64,000 bases of DNA from an uncultured Rhodospirillales bacterium (GTDB lineage: Bacteria; Pseudomonadota; Alphaproteobacteria; CACIAM-22H2): contig CALANV010000057.1 in assembly GCA_937926175.1 (NCBI GenBank), forward strand, positions 51,589-115,588, given 5' to 3'. The notes under the pieces were generated by a model. It had not been told where the DNA came from. It saw only the letters and a program-made list of their open reading frames with translations, and did not search any database. The position numbers and the translations under genes are program-made. Numbering within the stretch: the stretch's first letter is position 1; the number at the start of each line of letters is the position of its first letter. This document shows, in pieces, positions 18,084 through 27,891 of the stretch.

Positions 18084-18970
18084 TCGACATTGGCAGATTG
18101 CTCACGCAGACGGTCGATGGCGGCCTTCAGTGCAAGCCCCATACGCGTGAGCTCAATATCCGCGGATTTCGAGCAAAGGGTATTGGCCTCGCGGTTGAAC
18201 TCCTGGGCCAGAAACTCCAGGCGCCGGCCGACCGCAGCCGGTTCCGACAACAATTCACGTGCAGCGGCGATATGGGCGCCAAGCCGATCAAGCTCCTCGC
18301 GCACGTCGGCGCGCGTTGCCAACAGCGCAACCTCCTGCGCGAGACGCTCGGGCGGAACCGGCGGCTGGCTCCCGAGCAGCTCGGCAAGCTGCGCCTCGAG
18401 TCGCGCCCGGATGGCTGCCGGCTGCGCCGCCGCATGTTCGGCAGCGCGGCGGGTTAGCGTCTCGATTTCGTCGAGATGCATGCTCAAAGCCGCCGCGATC
18501 GTCCGCCCTTCCGACTCGCGTGCCGCCTGAAGCTGCCTCAGCGCCTCATCAAGCGTCGCCAGAATAGCTGCGTCCCGGGCCGCACGCGCCTCGTCGGGCT
18601 CGACGTCGCGCTCATCGGTCTCGATGACGCCACGCAGCGCGAGCAAACCGTCAAGTCGCGGCGGCGCCGCGTTCACGCGTCCCTCAAGTTCGCGTACGAT
18701 GCCGAGGACCTGCTCCAGCACATCGCGGTTGACCGTGACACGGCCCGTCCCTGCCTTGCGTTCGACCACCAGAGTGAGGTTGATCGAACCGCGGCTGAAC
18801 CGTTTGGCCACAGCCGCCCTTGCCGCAATCTCGATCTGATCAAAACCAGGTGGAACGCGACAACGAAGATCGAGACCCCGGCCGTTCACGCTCCGCGCTT
18901 CCCATATCCAGGCATAGAGATCGTCCGAACCCGCAGCGCGCGCGAAGCCCGTCATGCTGGAGATAGCCAC
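18080..18970 (-). CDS. yicC: YicC family endoribonuclease
   Basis: A 296-residue YicC protein; the family has been shown to act as RNA endonucleases in bacteria. The N-terminus AISSMTGFARA and the C-terminal DUF1732 motif FLAQEFNREANTLCSKS are highly conserved. The start is GTG. The middle is alanine/arginine-rich and helical, as usual. It forms a two-gene unit with gmk. Confidence 0.92.
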   Translation of the reverse strand: MAISSMTGFARAAGSDDLYAWIWEARSVNGRGLDLRCRVPPGFDQIEIAARAAVAKRFSRGSINLTLVVERKAGTGRVTVNRDVLEQVLGIVRELEGRVNAAPPRLDGLLALRGVIETDERDVEPDEARAARDAAILATLDEALRQLQAARESEGRTIAAALSMHLDEIETLTRRAAEHAAAQPAAIRARLEAQLAELLGSQPPVPPERLAQEVALLATRADVREELDRLGAHIAAARELLSEPAAVGRRLEFLAQEFNREANTLCSKSADIELTRMGLALKAAIDRLREQSANVE

Positions 18971-19070
18971 TGATCCCCCGTACAGTTCAGACCCCAGATC
19001 TGGTGGCCCGCCGAATCGACCGGGACTATATTCATTTCATCCGTCACGAACAACGACTCCAGCCCGATCC

Positions 19071-19853
19071 GTGGACCAGCCCCGCACAATCCTGATCACC
19101 GGCGCCTCAAGCGGAATCGGCGAGGCACTTGCGCGTCTCTATGCCCGCGCAGGCGTCCTGCTTGCATTGACCGGCCGGGACGCATACCGCCTCGAAGCCG
19201 TCGCCAACGCCTGCCGCGCCGCCGGTGCGCGCGTCGTCATGACGACGGTGGATGTGACCGACGCCGATGGCCTCGCCGCCTGGATCGGCTCGGTCGATGA
19301 CGAGAGCCCGCTGGACCTGGTCATCGCCAATGCCGGTATTTCCGCCGGGACCGGCGGCGACGGTGAAACTGCGGCACAGACCCGGCGCATCTTCGAGGTC
19401 AATGTCAACGGGGTCTTCAATACGGTGCTGCCGGTCATTCCCCGCATGGTCGCACGAGGGCGCGGTCAGATCGCACTGATGGCCTCGCTTGCCTCGTTTC
19501 GCGGCTTTCCGGGCGCGCCCGCCTATTGTGCCTCAAAGGCCGCCATACGCGTCTGGGGCGAGGCACTGCGCCCCGACCTCGCCCGCCACGGCGTCGCGGT
19601 CACGGTGATCTGCCCCGGCTTCGTGGTCAGCCGCATGACGGCAAACAACAAATTCCACATGCCGCTGCTCATGCCGGCGGCGCGTGCGGCCGCGATCATC
19701 AAGCGCGGCCTCGAACGCAACAAGGCGCGCATCAGCTTTCCATGGCGTCTCTACATGCTGACGCGACTCGTTGCGGCGCTCCCGGCCGGCCTGACGGACC
19801 CGCTCCTCACGCGCCTGCCGCGCAAGGGAAGCACGACGGCCGACCGGACGTAA
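19071..19853 (+). CDS. Short-chain dehydrogenase/reductase, classical type
   Basis: A 260-residue SDR with intact motifs: TGASSGIGEAL for cofactor binding, NAG, and a catalytic Ser (MASLASF) with Tyr-x-x-x-Lys in AYCASKAA. The C-terminal part (ARAAAIIKRGLERNKARISFPW) resembles membrane-associated SDRs that act on lipid or sugar-lipid substrates near the kdsB/capsule type, but no substrate can be named. GTG at 19071 is chosen because the Rossmann strand starts five residues later; upstream codons in frame are poor. It is divergent from yicC and convergent with the cio genes. Confidence 0.85.
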   Translation: MDQPRTILITGASSGIGEALARLYARAGVLLALTGRDAYRLEAVANACRAAGARVVMTTVDVTDADGLAAWIGSVDDESPLDLVIANAGISAGTGGDGETAAQTRRIFEVNVNGVFNTVLPVIPRMVARGRGQIALMASLASFRGFPGAPAYCASKAAIRVWGEALRPDLARHGVAVTVICPGFVVSRMTANNKFHMPLLMPAARAAAIIKRGLERNKARISFPWRLYMLTRLVAALPAGLTDPLLTRLPRKGSTTADRT

Positions 19854-19948
19854 GGACCGCCCGGAACTCCCTGGCCGTGCCCCGGGGATTGGATGTCCAA
19901 GCTGGCGCGAATCGGGCCATTGGCGCCCCTTCGGCCTCGCGGGTGCCC

Positions 19949-20953
19949 TTAATGATAGCCGACCTCGCGCCGTACCTTGCCACGAAAGACCCAGTAGGAA
20001 TACGCGGTGTACGCAAGCGTCGCCGGCAGCATGAGGGCGACGCCGACCAGCAGAAACGCTTGACTACCGGGCGCCGATGCCGCCTCCCAGATCGTCACGG
20101 TCCGCGGGATGACGAACGGCCACAGGCTGATCGCCAGCCCGCTATAGGACAGCAGAAAAAGCCCCATCGTGCAGACAAACGGCAGGACCTCCCGCCGCTG
20201 CTCGATGCTCTGCCACAGGCCGAATGCGAGGAGTGCGGTCAGCAGCGGCACCGGTGACAGCAACGCGATATTCGGCCACGAGAACCAGCGCTCTGCGATC
20301 GCCGCATCGGTCAACGGAGTCCACAAGCTGACGAGCAGAATGAACGCCAGGACTGCAAACAGGAGCTGGCGGGCGCGGTCATACGCCCAACGCTGCAAGG
20401 CGTCCTCGGTCTTCATGATCAGCCACGTCGCGCCGAGCAGCGCGTAGCCGGTGATCAGGCCCAGCCCGGTCATGATGGCGAATGGCTTCAGCCAGTCGAA
20501 CATGCCGCCGGCAAAGTGCCGCCCCTCGACCTGAAAGCCCCCGATGAATCCGCCGAGGATGACGCCCTGCGCGAAAGTCGCGAGCAGCGATCCCCAATGG
20601 AACGCCTTGTCCCACAAGTGGCGGCTGGTTCGTGCCTTAAAGCGGAATTCGAAGGCAACCCCCCGGAAGATGAGCGCGACCAGCATGAGCAGCACGGGAA
20701 AGTAAAGCGCCGGCAGCAGGACGGCATAAGCGAGCGGAAACGCTGCAAGCAGGCCGGCGCCGCCCAGAACGAGCCACGTTTCGTTCCCGTCCCAGATCGG
20801 GGCCACCGAGTTCATCATCAGGTCCCGTGAATCGTCGTCCGGGGCGAACGGGAACAGGATGCCGACCCCAAGGTCAAAGCCGTCCATCAGCACATACATG
20901 AAGACGCCGAAGGCGATGATCCCAGCCCAGATCAGTGTGAGATCGACGGACAT
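19949..20953 (-). CDS. cioB: Cytochrome bd-type quinol oxidase subunit II (CioB/CydB)
   Basis: The second subunit of the cyanide-insensitive bd-type oxidase. A 334-residue membrane protein with the subunit II opening LIWAGIIAFGVFMYVLMDGF followed by DLGVG, and the WDGNETWLVLGGAGL motif. About eight helices. GGAGG lies 5 bases before the ATG. It follows cioA by one base, so the two are co-translated. No cydX-like small third subunit was recognised after it. Confidence 0.93.
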   Translation of the reverse strand: MSVDLTLIWAGIIAFGVFMYVLMDGFDLGVGILFPFAPDDDSRDLMMNSVAPIWDGNETWLVLGGAGLLAAFPLAYAVLLPALYFPVLLMLVALIFRGVAFEFRFKARTSRHLWDKAFHWGSLLATFAQGVILGGFIGGFQVEGRHFAGGMFDWLKPFAIMTGLGLITGYALLGATWLIMKTEDALQRWAYDRARQLLFAVLAFILLVSLWTPLTDAAIAERWFSWPNIALLSPVPLLTALLAFGLWQSIEQRREVLPFVCTMGLFLLSYSGLAISLWPFVIPRTVTIWEAASAPGSQAFLLVGVALMLPATLAYTAYSYWVFRGKVRREVGYH

Positions 20954-20954
20954 A

Positions 20955-22352
20955 TCAACCTCCACGGTCCAGGCTCGCATCCGGCACGGAAAGCGGTCGC
21001 TTGCTGCTCTTGCCGATACGTTCGTGTTCCGGCACCACCGCCGGCTCGGGGCCACGTTGAACCAAACGGCCCATGTAATAGATTCCAGCCCCAAATATGA
21101 CCGCATAGACCAGCGCATAGACGACAAACGACGACAGCACGCCGAGCGCCGTGACGGCCGGTGAGTCGGCATCGGCGGTTCGGAGCAGGCCGTACACGAC
21201 CCAGGGCTGACGACCGACTTCGGTTACTGTCCAGCCCGCAAGAACGGCAACGAAGCCGATCGGCATACATGCGACACACAGTCGATGAAACCAGGTGGCC
21301 TCGTAAAGTCTGGCTCGCGCCCGTAGCCACAGGCCGGCTAGCGCCACGAAGAGCATCACGAGTCCGAGTCCGACCATGAGGCGAAACGCCCAAAAGACGA
21401 TCGGCACGTAAGATCGCTCCTCGGGCGGCCATTCGCGGAGACCGCGGACCACACCATCGACGTCGTGGGTCAGGATGAAACTACCGAGCTTCGGGATGGC
21501 GATTTCGGCGCGGTTCTGCTCCGTATCCATGTCCGGCCAGGCGAACAGAATCAATGGCGCCCCGGCTTGGGTCTCCCAATGCGCCTCGATCGCCGCGACC
21601 TTCGCCGGCTGATGCTCGAACGTATTGAGTCCGTGGAGATCGCCGAGAACAATCTGTACCGGCGCAAGGATCGTGATCAGCCATAAGGTCATCGAAAACA
21701 TCGTACGGGTTTCGTCCGGATACCGGCCGCGGCGGAGGTACAGCGCAGCGACGCCGATCACGACGAACGCCGTGGTCAGGTACGCGGCCACCACCATGTG
21801 CAAAAACCGATACGGAAACGACGGGTTGAAAATCGCCTCGTACCAGCTGGTGACGTAGAATATCCCGTCACGCAATTCGAATCCCGCCGGCGTATTCATC
21901 CAGCTGTTCGCGGAAAGAATCCAGAACGCCGACACCAATGTGCCGAGCGCAACCATGACGGTGGACAGCACGTGCGCGACCGGCGGCACGAGGTTTCGAC
22001 CGAACAGCATGACGCCCAGGAACGTCGCCTCGAGAAAAAATGCCGTCAGCACCTCGTAACTGAGCAGCGGACCGAGGACATTGGCAGTCATGTCGGAGAA
22101 ACGGCTCCAGTTCGTACCGAACTGGTACGACATGACGATTCCCGACACGACCCCCATGCCGAACGACACTGCAAATATCTTGGTCCAGAATTGCGACAGG
22201 TTTCGATAGACCGCGCGTCTGGTGCGCAGCCACTGGATCTCGAGAACGGCAATGAACGAGGCGAGGCCTATGGTGAAGGCTGGAAACAGAATGTGAAATG
22301 CGACCACGAATGCGAACTGCAGCCGCGACAGGAACAGCGCGTCGAACTCCAT
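20955..22352 (-). CDS. cioA: Cytochrome bd-type quinol oxidase subunit I (CioA/CydA)
   Basis: The haem-bearing subunit of a bd-type ubiquinol oxidase, reducing oxygen to water without proton pumping. A 465-residue protein with the N-terminal haem-ligand region RLQFAFVVAFHILFPAF, the GWTVTEVGRQPW motif and about nine helices. The Q-loop between helices 6 and 7 is short (LREWPPEERSYVPIVFWAFR), which is the hallmark of the CioA (cyanide-insensitive) subtype rather than E. coli CydA. It is transcribed with cioB and divergent from the methyltransferase gene. Confidence 0.93.
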   Translation of the reverse strand: MEFDALFLSRLQFAFVVAFHILFPAFTIGLASFIAVLEIQWLRTRRAVYRNLSQFWTKIFAVSFGMGVVSGIVMSYQFGTNWSRFSDMTANVLGPLLSYEVLTAFFLEATFLGVMLFGRNLVPPVAHVLSTVMVALGTLVSAFWILSANSWMNTPAGFELRDGIFYVTSWYEAIFNPSFPYRFLHMVVAAYLTTAFVVIGVAALYLRRGRYPDETRTMFSMTLWLITILAPVQIVLGDLHGLNTFEHQPAKVAAIEAHWETQAGAPLILFAWPDMDTEQNRAEIAIPKLGSFILTHDVDGVVRGLREWPPEERSYVPIVFWAFRLMVGLGLVMLFVALAGLWLRARARLYEATWFHRLCVACMPIGFVAVLAGWTVTEVGRQPWVVYGLLRTADADSPAVTALGVLSSFVVYALVYAVIFGAGIYYMGRLVQRGPEPAVVPEHERIGKSSKRPLSVPDASLDRGG

Positions 22353-22668
22353 GCCCGCCCTCCGAATTCCGAGTCCTTCCGTGCTGGAAGTACCGCATCG
22401 GCAGAGAACGTTGCGGGCTCCGGGTATGCTCCGGCCAAGTCGAACAGGCCCAGATCATGCCCCGTCCCTACGCCAGTATATGAGAATCATACGGGGATGC
22501 CTTCGACTACGTCGAATAAAGCAAACGTCGCAACCGCAGTTGCGGACGACCGAAGCTGTGCCGTTCGTCGCAGCATTGCGAATTAGTCCTCCCGTGCGAA
22601 TTCATTCAGACATCGGGCTCGATGTATGGCAACGCGAGGCCCCTCAGAGCAGAGAAAAAGGATTTTCC
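22353..22668. other. Divergent promoter region between cioA and a methyltransferase gene
   Basis: About 316 bases. It holds no convincing gene. The part around 22480-22500 is locally AT-richer (CAGTATATGAGAATCATAC), which would suit a promoter, but I cannot assign -35 and -10 elements with confidence. Confidence 0.5.
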
Positions 22669-23403
22669 TTGAAGTTTCCAGCTTGGCAGTGGCGGATATT
22701 CAAGCGGGCGGTCGGGCGACGGAACCGCTTCAAGCCGTTCAGCCGTGCTTTCGGCAGCGAGCGCGGACGCCCGATCGACCGATACTATATCGACCGGTTC
22801 ATCGAGGCTGAGGCCGCAGCGATCCGGGGACGCGTTCTCGAGATCGGCGACGACAATTATACGCGACGCTTCGGCGGAACGCGCGTCACGCAGTCAGACG
22901 TTCTGTTCCCGACACTAGGCCACCCCGGCGCGACGATCGTCGCCGATCTGTGCGACGCCCGTAACATTCCCGACCAAAGCTTCGACTGCATCATCCTGAC
23001 GCAGGTCCTGCAGTACATTTACGATCACCATGCCGCCGTGCGAACGCTGCACCGGATACTCAAGCCCGGCGGCACAGTGCTTGCGACCCTCCCCTTCATC
23101 TCTGCGTTCAGCGGCAAGGATCACCAGCTATGGGGAGAGCACTGGCGGTACACATCCAAAGCGGCCCGCCGCATGTTCGCGGATGTGTTCGGCGACGACA
23201 ACGTGAAGGTCAGGAGTTACGGCAATCTGCTCACGGTCACCGCCTTTCTGCACGGCTTCGCCGTCGAGGATCTCGACCCGGACGACTTCACGTATGACGA
23301 TCCGCTGATCGAGATGATCTCGACCGTGAAGGCGACAAAGCCAATGCCGGGAATCCATCCGGCGCGCATGCCAGAGGCGGAAATGGCCGGTACGAAGGCG
23401 TAG
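22669..23403 (+). CDS. Class I SAM-dependent methyltransferase
   Basis: A 244-residue methyltransferase of the type-11 fold. Motif I reads VLEIGDDNYTRRFGG, followed by ADLCDARNIPDQSFDCIILTQ, a typical motif II/III segment, and LKPGGTVLATLPF. TTG is used as start: AAGGA lies six bases upstream and the basic, aromatic N-terminus (KFPAWQWRIFKRA) begins there. Such proteins often sit in sugar or cell-surface loci, but the neighbours (bd oxidase, MltG) do not identify the substrate. Convergent with mltG, 10 bases apart. Confidence 0.82.
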   Translation: MKFPAWQWRIFKRAVGRRNRFKPFSRAFGSERGRPIDRYYIDRFIEAEAAAIRGRVLEIGDDNYTRRFGGTRVTQSDVLFPTLGHPGATIVADLCDARNIPDQSFDCIILTQVLQYIYDHHAAVRTLHRILKPGGTVLATLPFISAFSGKDHQLWGEHWRYTSKAARRMFADVFGDDNVKVRSYGNLLTVTAFLHGFAVEDLDPDDFTYDDPLIEMISTVKATKPMPGIHPARMPEAEMAGTKA

Positions 23404-23413
23404 AACCGGCCGG

Positions 23414-24406
23414 CTACTTCAGATCAGGTGCCCGCTGCCTCTCCGCTTCTCGAAAGAGCCGGACGTTACGATTGTGTTCCGCCAACGTGCGCGCAAACAG
23501 GTGCCGGCCCGAGCCGTCCGCGACGAAGTAGAGTTCGTCGGTCTGAAGCGGATTGAGCACGGCCGCCAGCGCGGCACGCCCCGGGTTCGCAATCGGCGTG
23601 GGCGGCAGCCCCGGAATGACGTACGTGTTCCACGGATGCTGCGTCTCAAGGTCTGCTCGCGTCAGCGGGCGATCGAGCGCCCCCTGCCCGTTCGTGAGGC
23701 CGTAGATGACGGTCGGATCGGCCTGAAGGCGCATCCCCCGTCGCAGGCGGTTGATGAATACGGCGGCGATTCGCGGGCGTTCCTCGGGTACCGCCGTTTC
23801 CTTCTCGACGATCGAAGCGAGAATGACGGCCTGCTCAGGCGTGGCAAAGGGAAGGCCCGGGGCGCGATTGGCCCAGAGTTCGGCAAGCGTCTCGCGCATG
23901 GCGCGGCGCTGACGTTCGAGCATCCGTTCGCGTGAATCGCCCCAGCTGTAGAAGTAGGTATCCGGCAGCAACTCTCCTTCGCCGGGTATCGATCCGATCT
24001 GGCCATGGAGGCCCTCTGCCGATTCGAGCAGGGCGATCGCCTGTCTGGTCGTGAAGCCTTCGGGCAAAGTCAACCGGCGCACGACCGTCCGGCCACTCGC
24101 GATCAGTCCGGCGGCGGCACGAGGCGAAACGGCCGCCGGAAAGGCGTACTCACCGGCCTTAAGCTCCCGCCAGGTGCCGTCCAGGCGGCTTCCCACGCTG
24201 AAGGGGATCGGCCCCGCGATTACCCCACGTTCGGTCAGCAGCCGCGCGATTTGGTCGGTGCCGGCACCGCGTGGAATCACGACATTGACCGGTGCGACGA
24301 GCGGCCCCGGAACCTGATAGCGGTACCATGTCCAACCGATGGCGCCGCCGCCGCCGACGGCCAGCACCAGCGCGGCGATTGCGGCGAGACGTAAGGCCCG
24401 AATCAG
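23414..24406 (-). CDS. mltG: Endolytic transglycosylase MltG, apparent CTG start
   Basis: An inner-membrane lytic transglycosylase that cuts nascent peptidoglycan and helps end glycan strands. It has the YceG/MltG core with the catalytic Glu in ILASIVEKET and the LQADPTVIYGL and YVIPGLPPTPIANPG motifs. The first ordinary start (GTG 24367) would fall inside the membrane anchor. CTG at 24406 overlaps the fabF stop as CTGA and adds IRALRLAAIAALV, completing a full anchor helix with a basic cytoplasmic end, so I prefer it (330 residues). The ribosome site is weak (GGCGG four bases before). Last gene of the fab cluster. Confidence 0.9.
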   Translation of the reverse strand: MIRALRLAAIAALVLAVGGGGAIGWTWYRYQVPGPLVAPVNVVIPRGAGTDQIARLLTERGVIAGPIPFSVGSRLDGTWRELKAGEYAFPAAVSPRAAAGLIASGRTVVRRLTLPEGFTTRQAIALLESAEGLHGQIGSIPGEGELLPDTYFYSWGDSRERMLERQRRAMRETLAELWANRAPGLPFATPEQAVILASIVEKETAVPEERPRIAAVFINRLRRGMRLQADPTVIYGLTNGQGALDRPLTRADLETQHPWNTYVIPGLPPTPIANPGRAALAAVLNPLQTDELYFVADGSGRHLFARTLAEHNRNVRLFREAERQRAPDLK

Positions 24407-25668
24407 TTCACCGCCGAGAAAATGAGCGAGGCGTTGGTTCCGCCGAAGCCGAACGAGTTCGACAGCGCATAGCGAACCGGACGCTCCTTGGCCTGATGCG
24501 GCACCAGATCGATGTCGCAGCCTGGCGAAGGATTGTCGAGATTGCGCGTCGGCGGCACGACCTGATCACGGATCGCGAGGATGGAGAAAATCGCTTCCAC
24601 GCTCCCGGCTGCGCCCAAAAGGTGACCGATCGCCGATTTCGTCGACGACATCGACAGCTTGTTGGCATGATCGCCGAACAACCGCTTTACGGCACCGAGC
24701 TCGATTTCGTCGCCCAGCGGCGTCGAGGTGCCATGCGCATTGATGTAGTCGATCGCTTCCGGGTTGAGCTTGGCGCGCCTGAGGGCGTTCCTCATCGCAC
24801 GGTACGCGCCGTCACCGTTTTCCGCCGGCGCCGTGATGTGGTACGCATCACCGGAGAGCCCGTAACCGACGACCTCGGCATAGATCTTCGCGCCGCGCTT
24901 CTTCGCGTGCTCGTACTCCTCGAGCACCACTACGCCGGCCCCCTCGCCCATCACGAATCCGTCCCGATCCCTGTCCCAGGGACGCGATGCGCGCGGCGGG
25001 TCGTCGTTGAAGTTCGTCGACAGCGCACGTGCGGCGGCGAAACCGGCGATGCCCAGCCGGCAAACAGCCGCCTCCGCCCCGCCGGCGATCATGACGTCCG
25101 CATCGCCGAGCTGAATCAATCGTGCCGCGTCGCCGATCGCATGGGCACCCGTCGAGCACGCCGTCACGACGGAGTGGTTCGGCCCCTTGAAGCCGTACTT
25201 GATCGAGACGTGACCGGACGCAAGATTGATGAGTGCCGAAGGAATGAAGAAGGGACTGATGCGGCGCGGTCCCTTCTCCTTCAGGGTGATCGAACCTTCG
25301 TAGATCGACGGCAGACCGCCGATGCCCGAGCCGATCATCACGCCGGTGCGTTCGCAGTCTTCTTCCGTCTCGGGCTTCCAGCCGGAATCCTCGATGGCCT
25401 GGGCTGCGGCGGACATCGCAAAGATGATGAACTCGTCCATCTTGCGCTGTTCCTTAGGCGGCACCCAATCGTCCGCGTTGAACAGCCCCGATGCCGTGTC
25501 GCCTCGCGGCACCTGTCCGGCAACCTTCGCAGGCAGATCGGAGACGTCGAAGGATTGAATTCCGCGCAATCCCGATTCGCCAGCGATCAACCGCTTCCAG
25601 GTGACTTCGACGCCGCAACCGAGCGGCGTGACCAATCCAAGCCCCGTGACGACAACCCGTCTCATCAT
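24403..25668 (-). CDS. fabF: 3-oxoacyl-ACP synthase II
   Basis: The elongating condensing enzyme of fatty-acid synthesis. The catalytic Cys is in VVTACSTGAHAIGDA, and the two His residues are in NAHGTSTPLGDEIE and STKSAIGHLLGAAGS. The protein begins MMRRVVVTGLGLVTPLG; GGAGA lies just upstream of the doubled ATG. About 421 residues, as usual. It follows acpP by 74 bases and is coupled to mltG. Confidence 0.96.
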   Translation of the reverse strand: MMRRVVVTGLGLVTPLGCGVEVTWKRLIAGESGLRGIQSFDVSDLPAKVAGQVPRGDTASGLFNADDWVPPKEQRKMDEFIIFAMSAAAQAIEDSGWKPETEEDCERTGVMIGSGIGGLPSIYEGSITLKEKGPRRISPFFIPSALINLASGHVSIKYGFKGPNHSVVTACSTGAHAIGDAARLIQLGDADVMIAGGAEAAVCRLGIAGFAAARALSTNFNDDPPRASRPWDRDRDGFVMGEGAGVVVLEEYEHAKKRGAKIYAEVVGYGLSGDAYHITAPAENGDGAYRAMRNALRRAKLNPEAIDYINAHGTSTPLGDEIELGAVKRLFGDHANKLSMSSTKSAIGHLLGAAGSVEAIFSILAIRDQVVPPTRNLDNPSPGCDIDLVPHQAKERPVRYALSNSFGFGGTNASLIFSAVN

Positions 25669-25742
25669 CGCTCTCCGTCGCGAAGGCTCATGCCTTCGGG
25701 GATCCACCGTATCGAGCTGCGGCACTCACGCGCCGGGTCCCT

Positions 25743-25976
25743 CTATTTGTGCTGCTCGATATAGTTGATCGCGTCCTTGACGGTCGTGATCTTTTCGGCG
25801 GCGTCGTCAGGGATCTCGCAGCCGAACTCTTCCTCGAATGCCATCACAAGCTCGACCGTATCGAGGCTGTCGGCCCCCAGGTCATCGACAAAGCTTGCGT
25901 TCTCCGTAACCTTCGACTCATCTACCCCCAGATGCTCGACTACGATTTTCTTAACCCGCTCTGCGACGTCGCTCAT
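25743..25976 (-). CDS. acpP: Acyl carrier protein
   Basis: A 77-residue acidic carrier that holds growing acyl chains on 4'-phosphopantetheine. The attachment serine is Ser37 in GADSLDTVELVM. Helices and length match the family exactly. It lies between fabG and fabF in the canonical cluster. Confidence 0.97.
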   Translation of the reverse strand: MSDVAERVKKIVVEHLGVDESKVTENASFVDDLGADSLDTVELVMAFEEEFGCEIPDDAAEKITTVKDAINYIEQHK

Positions 25977-26147
25977 CGCCTTTCACCTTTCGCTCTTTGC
26001 GGCTGTAGAGTTTTGAGTTTGGTTGTCCGCCTCAAGCCCGGCGAGGTCGGCCGGACGGCGCGAGGCGCGGTTTGGTAACACAAACGAGGTGCCTTGGCCA
26101 GCGTCGCGAGGGGGCACGGCGGACACCGGATCATCCAGCAAAAACAA

Positions 26148-26885
26148 TCATATCATGGCCATCCCGCCGTTGACGTGCAAGGTCTGGCCCGTCACGTAGG
26201 CGGCAGCTTCGCTGGCAAGGTAGACAACGGCCCCCGCGATATCGGCCGGTTCTCCCAGGCGGCCTGCCGGGATCGCCGCCTTGAGGCGCTCGACCTGTTC
26301 CGCCGGCAGCACATCGGTCATAGCCGTCGTAATGAACCCGGGCGCAACGCAATTCACGGTAATTCCGCGCGACGCAACTTCCTGGGCGAGTGCCTTCGAC
26401 ATCCCGATCATCCCGGCCTTGGCCGCCGCATAGTTGGCCTGCCCCGGATTTCCCGTCACGCCGACGATCGAGGTGATACCGATCACCCGCCCCCAGCGGC
26501 GCTTCATCATGCCGCGGAGGGAGGCCCGTGCCAGCCGGAACGCAGCCGTGAGATTGACGTCAAGAACGGTCTGCCAATCCTCGTCCTTCATCCGAATCGC
26601 TAGGCCGTCGCGCGTAAGCCCGGCATTGTTGACGAGAATATCGATCTGGCCGAACGCCGCCTCGGCATCCTTGAACAACGTATCGATACGATCCAGCTGC
26701 CCGAGATCGCCCGGAACGACGGCGGTTCGCTCACCGAGCTCGCGGGCCAACGCCTCCAGCGAGTCGGTACGACGGCCTGAGAGTACGACCTTGGCCCCCG
26801 CCTTGTGCAACGCGCGGGCAATTGCGCTGCCTATGCCGCCCGACGCTCCGGTCACGAGCGCATGCTTCCCGGTCAGATCGAACAT
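26148..26885 (-). CDS. fabG: 3-oxoacyl-ACP reductase
   Basis: NADPH-dependent reductase of the fatty-acid cycle, SDR fold. TGASGGIGSAIA binds cofactor and NNAG is intact. The catalytic Ser is in ITSIVGVTG and the Tyr-Lys pair in NYAAAKAG. ATG at 26885 is preceded by GGGGGA; a GTG four codons upstream is possible. About 245 residues. Located between fabD and acpP, 171 bases before acpP. Confidence 0.95.
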   Translation of the reverse strand: MFDLTGKHALVTGASGGIGSAIARALHKAGAKVVLSGRRTDSLEALARELGERTAVVPGDLGQLDRIDTLFKDAEAAFGQIDILVNNAGLTRDGLAIRMKDEDWQTVLDVNLTAAFRLARASLRGMMKRRWGRVIGITSIVGVTGNPGQANYAAAKAGMIGMSKALAQEVASRGITVNCVAPGFITTAMTDVLPAEQVERLKAAIPAGRLGEPADIAGAVVYLASEAAAYVTGQTLHVNGGMAMI

Positions 26886-26949
26886 GTGGTCCCCCACGTT
26901 GCAACAGTGTTATCGGCGTCGCGTCCGGTTGACGACGTTCCCGAAACGG

Positions 26950-27891
26950 TCAAATCGTCTTGAGGAAGGCCTCGATATCGGTCGGCCCCTGGACGGAGAT
27001 TCCCGTGAGTTCGGGATCGATTCGGCGCACGAGGCCGGTCAACACCTTGCCGGCCCCGATTTCGACCAAGGTCGAGACTCCCTGTCCCTTCATGTAGATG
27101 ACGCTCTCGCGCCAGCGAACGAGGCCAGTAACCTGCTGAACGAGCAGCTTGCGTATCGTCTCCGGGTCGCTGACGGCCGACGCGGTCATGTTCGCGACGA
27201 GCGGCACACGCGGTGGCGCGATGGTGATCCCGGCCAGCGCCTCTGCCATGACATCCGCAGCGGGTTTCATCAAGGCGCAATGGAACGGTGCGCTCACGGG
27301 CAGCATGATCGCACGCTTGCCGCCTTTCGCTTTGGCAATTTCCACCGCCCGTTCAACCGCGGCACGCGTCCCGCTGACCACCACCTGTCCCGGCGCATTG
27401 TCGTTTGCCGCATCGCAGACGTCGCCCTGCCGTGCCTCTTCGGCCACCGCCATAGCCGTCTCGAGATCCAACCCGAGCAGAGCCGCCATCGCCCCCTCAC
27501 CGACCGGAACCGCCTGCTGCATCGCCTCGCCACGCCGTCGCAGAAGCCGTGCGGCATCGGCGAGCGGAATGGCGCCGGCGGCGGCGAGCGCCGTGTATTC
27601 ACCAAGCGAATGTCCCGCGACGAACGAGGCGACCTTCGGCAGATCCAGCCCCCCCTCGCGCTCAAGGACACGCAGAACGGCAATGCTTACGGCCATCAGG
27701 GCCGGTTGCGCGTTCGCCGTCAGCGTCAGGTCGGACTCGGGACCTTCGAACATCAATTTCGAGAGCCGCTGCTTCAACGCATCATCGACTTCTTCGAAGA
27801 CCTCGCGTGCCGGCGCGAACGCCGCGGCAAGGTCGCGCCCCATCCCGACGGCCTGCGACCCTTGACCCGGAAATGTGAATGCGCGTGCCAT
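26950..27891 (-). CDS. fabD: Malonyl-CoA:ACP transacylase
   Basis: Loads malonate onto acyl carrier protein. The N-terminus AFTFPGQGSQAVGMG and the nucleophile motif VAGHSLGEYTAL (catalytic Ser) are canonical, with the second active-site His in SAPFHCALM. About 313 residues. ATG at 27891 starts where homologues do; an in-frame ATG three codons upstream is also possible. First gene of the fabD-fabG-acpP-fabF-mltG unit. Confidence 0.95.
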   Translation of the reverse strand: MARAFTFPGQGSQAVGMGRDLAAAFAPAREVFEEVDDALKQRLSKLMFEGPESDLTLTANAQPALMAVSIAVLRVLEREGGLDLPKVASFVAGHSLGEYTALAAAGAIPLADAARLLRRRGEAMQQAVPVGEGAMAALLGLDLETAMAVAEEARQGDVCDAANDNAPGQVVVSGTRAAVERAVEIAKAKGGKRAIMLPVSAPFHCALMKPAADVMAEALAGITIAPPRVPLVANMTASAVSDPETIRKLLVQQVTGLVRWRESVIYMKGQGVSTLVEIGAGKVLTGLVRRIDPELTGISVQGPTDIEAFLKTI

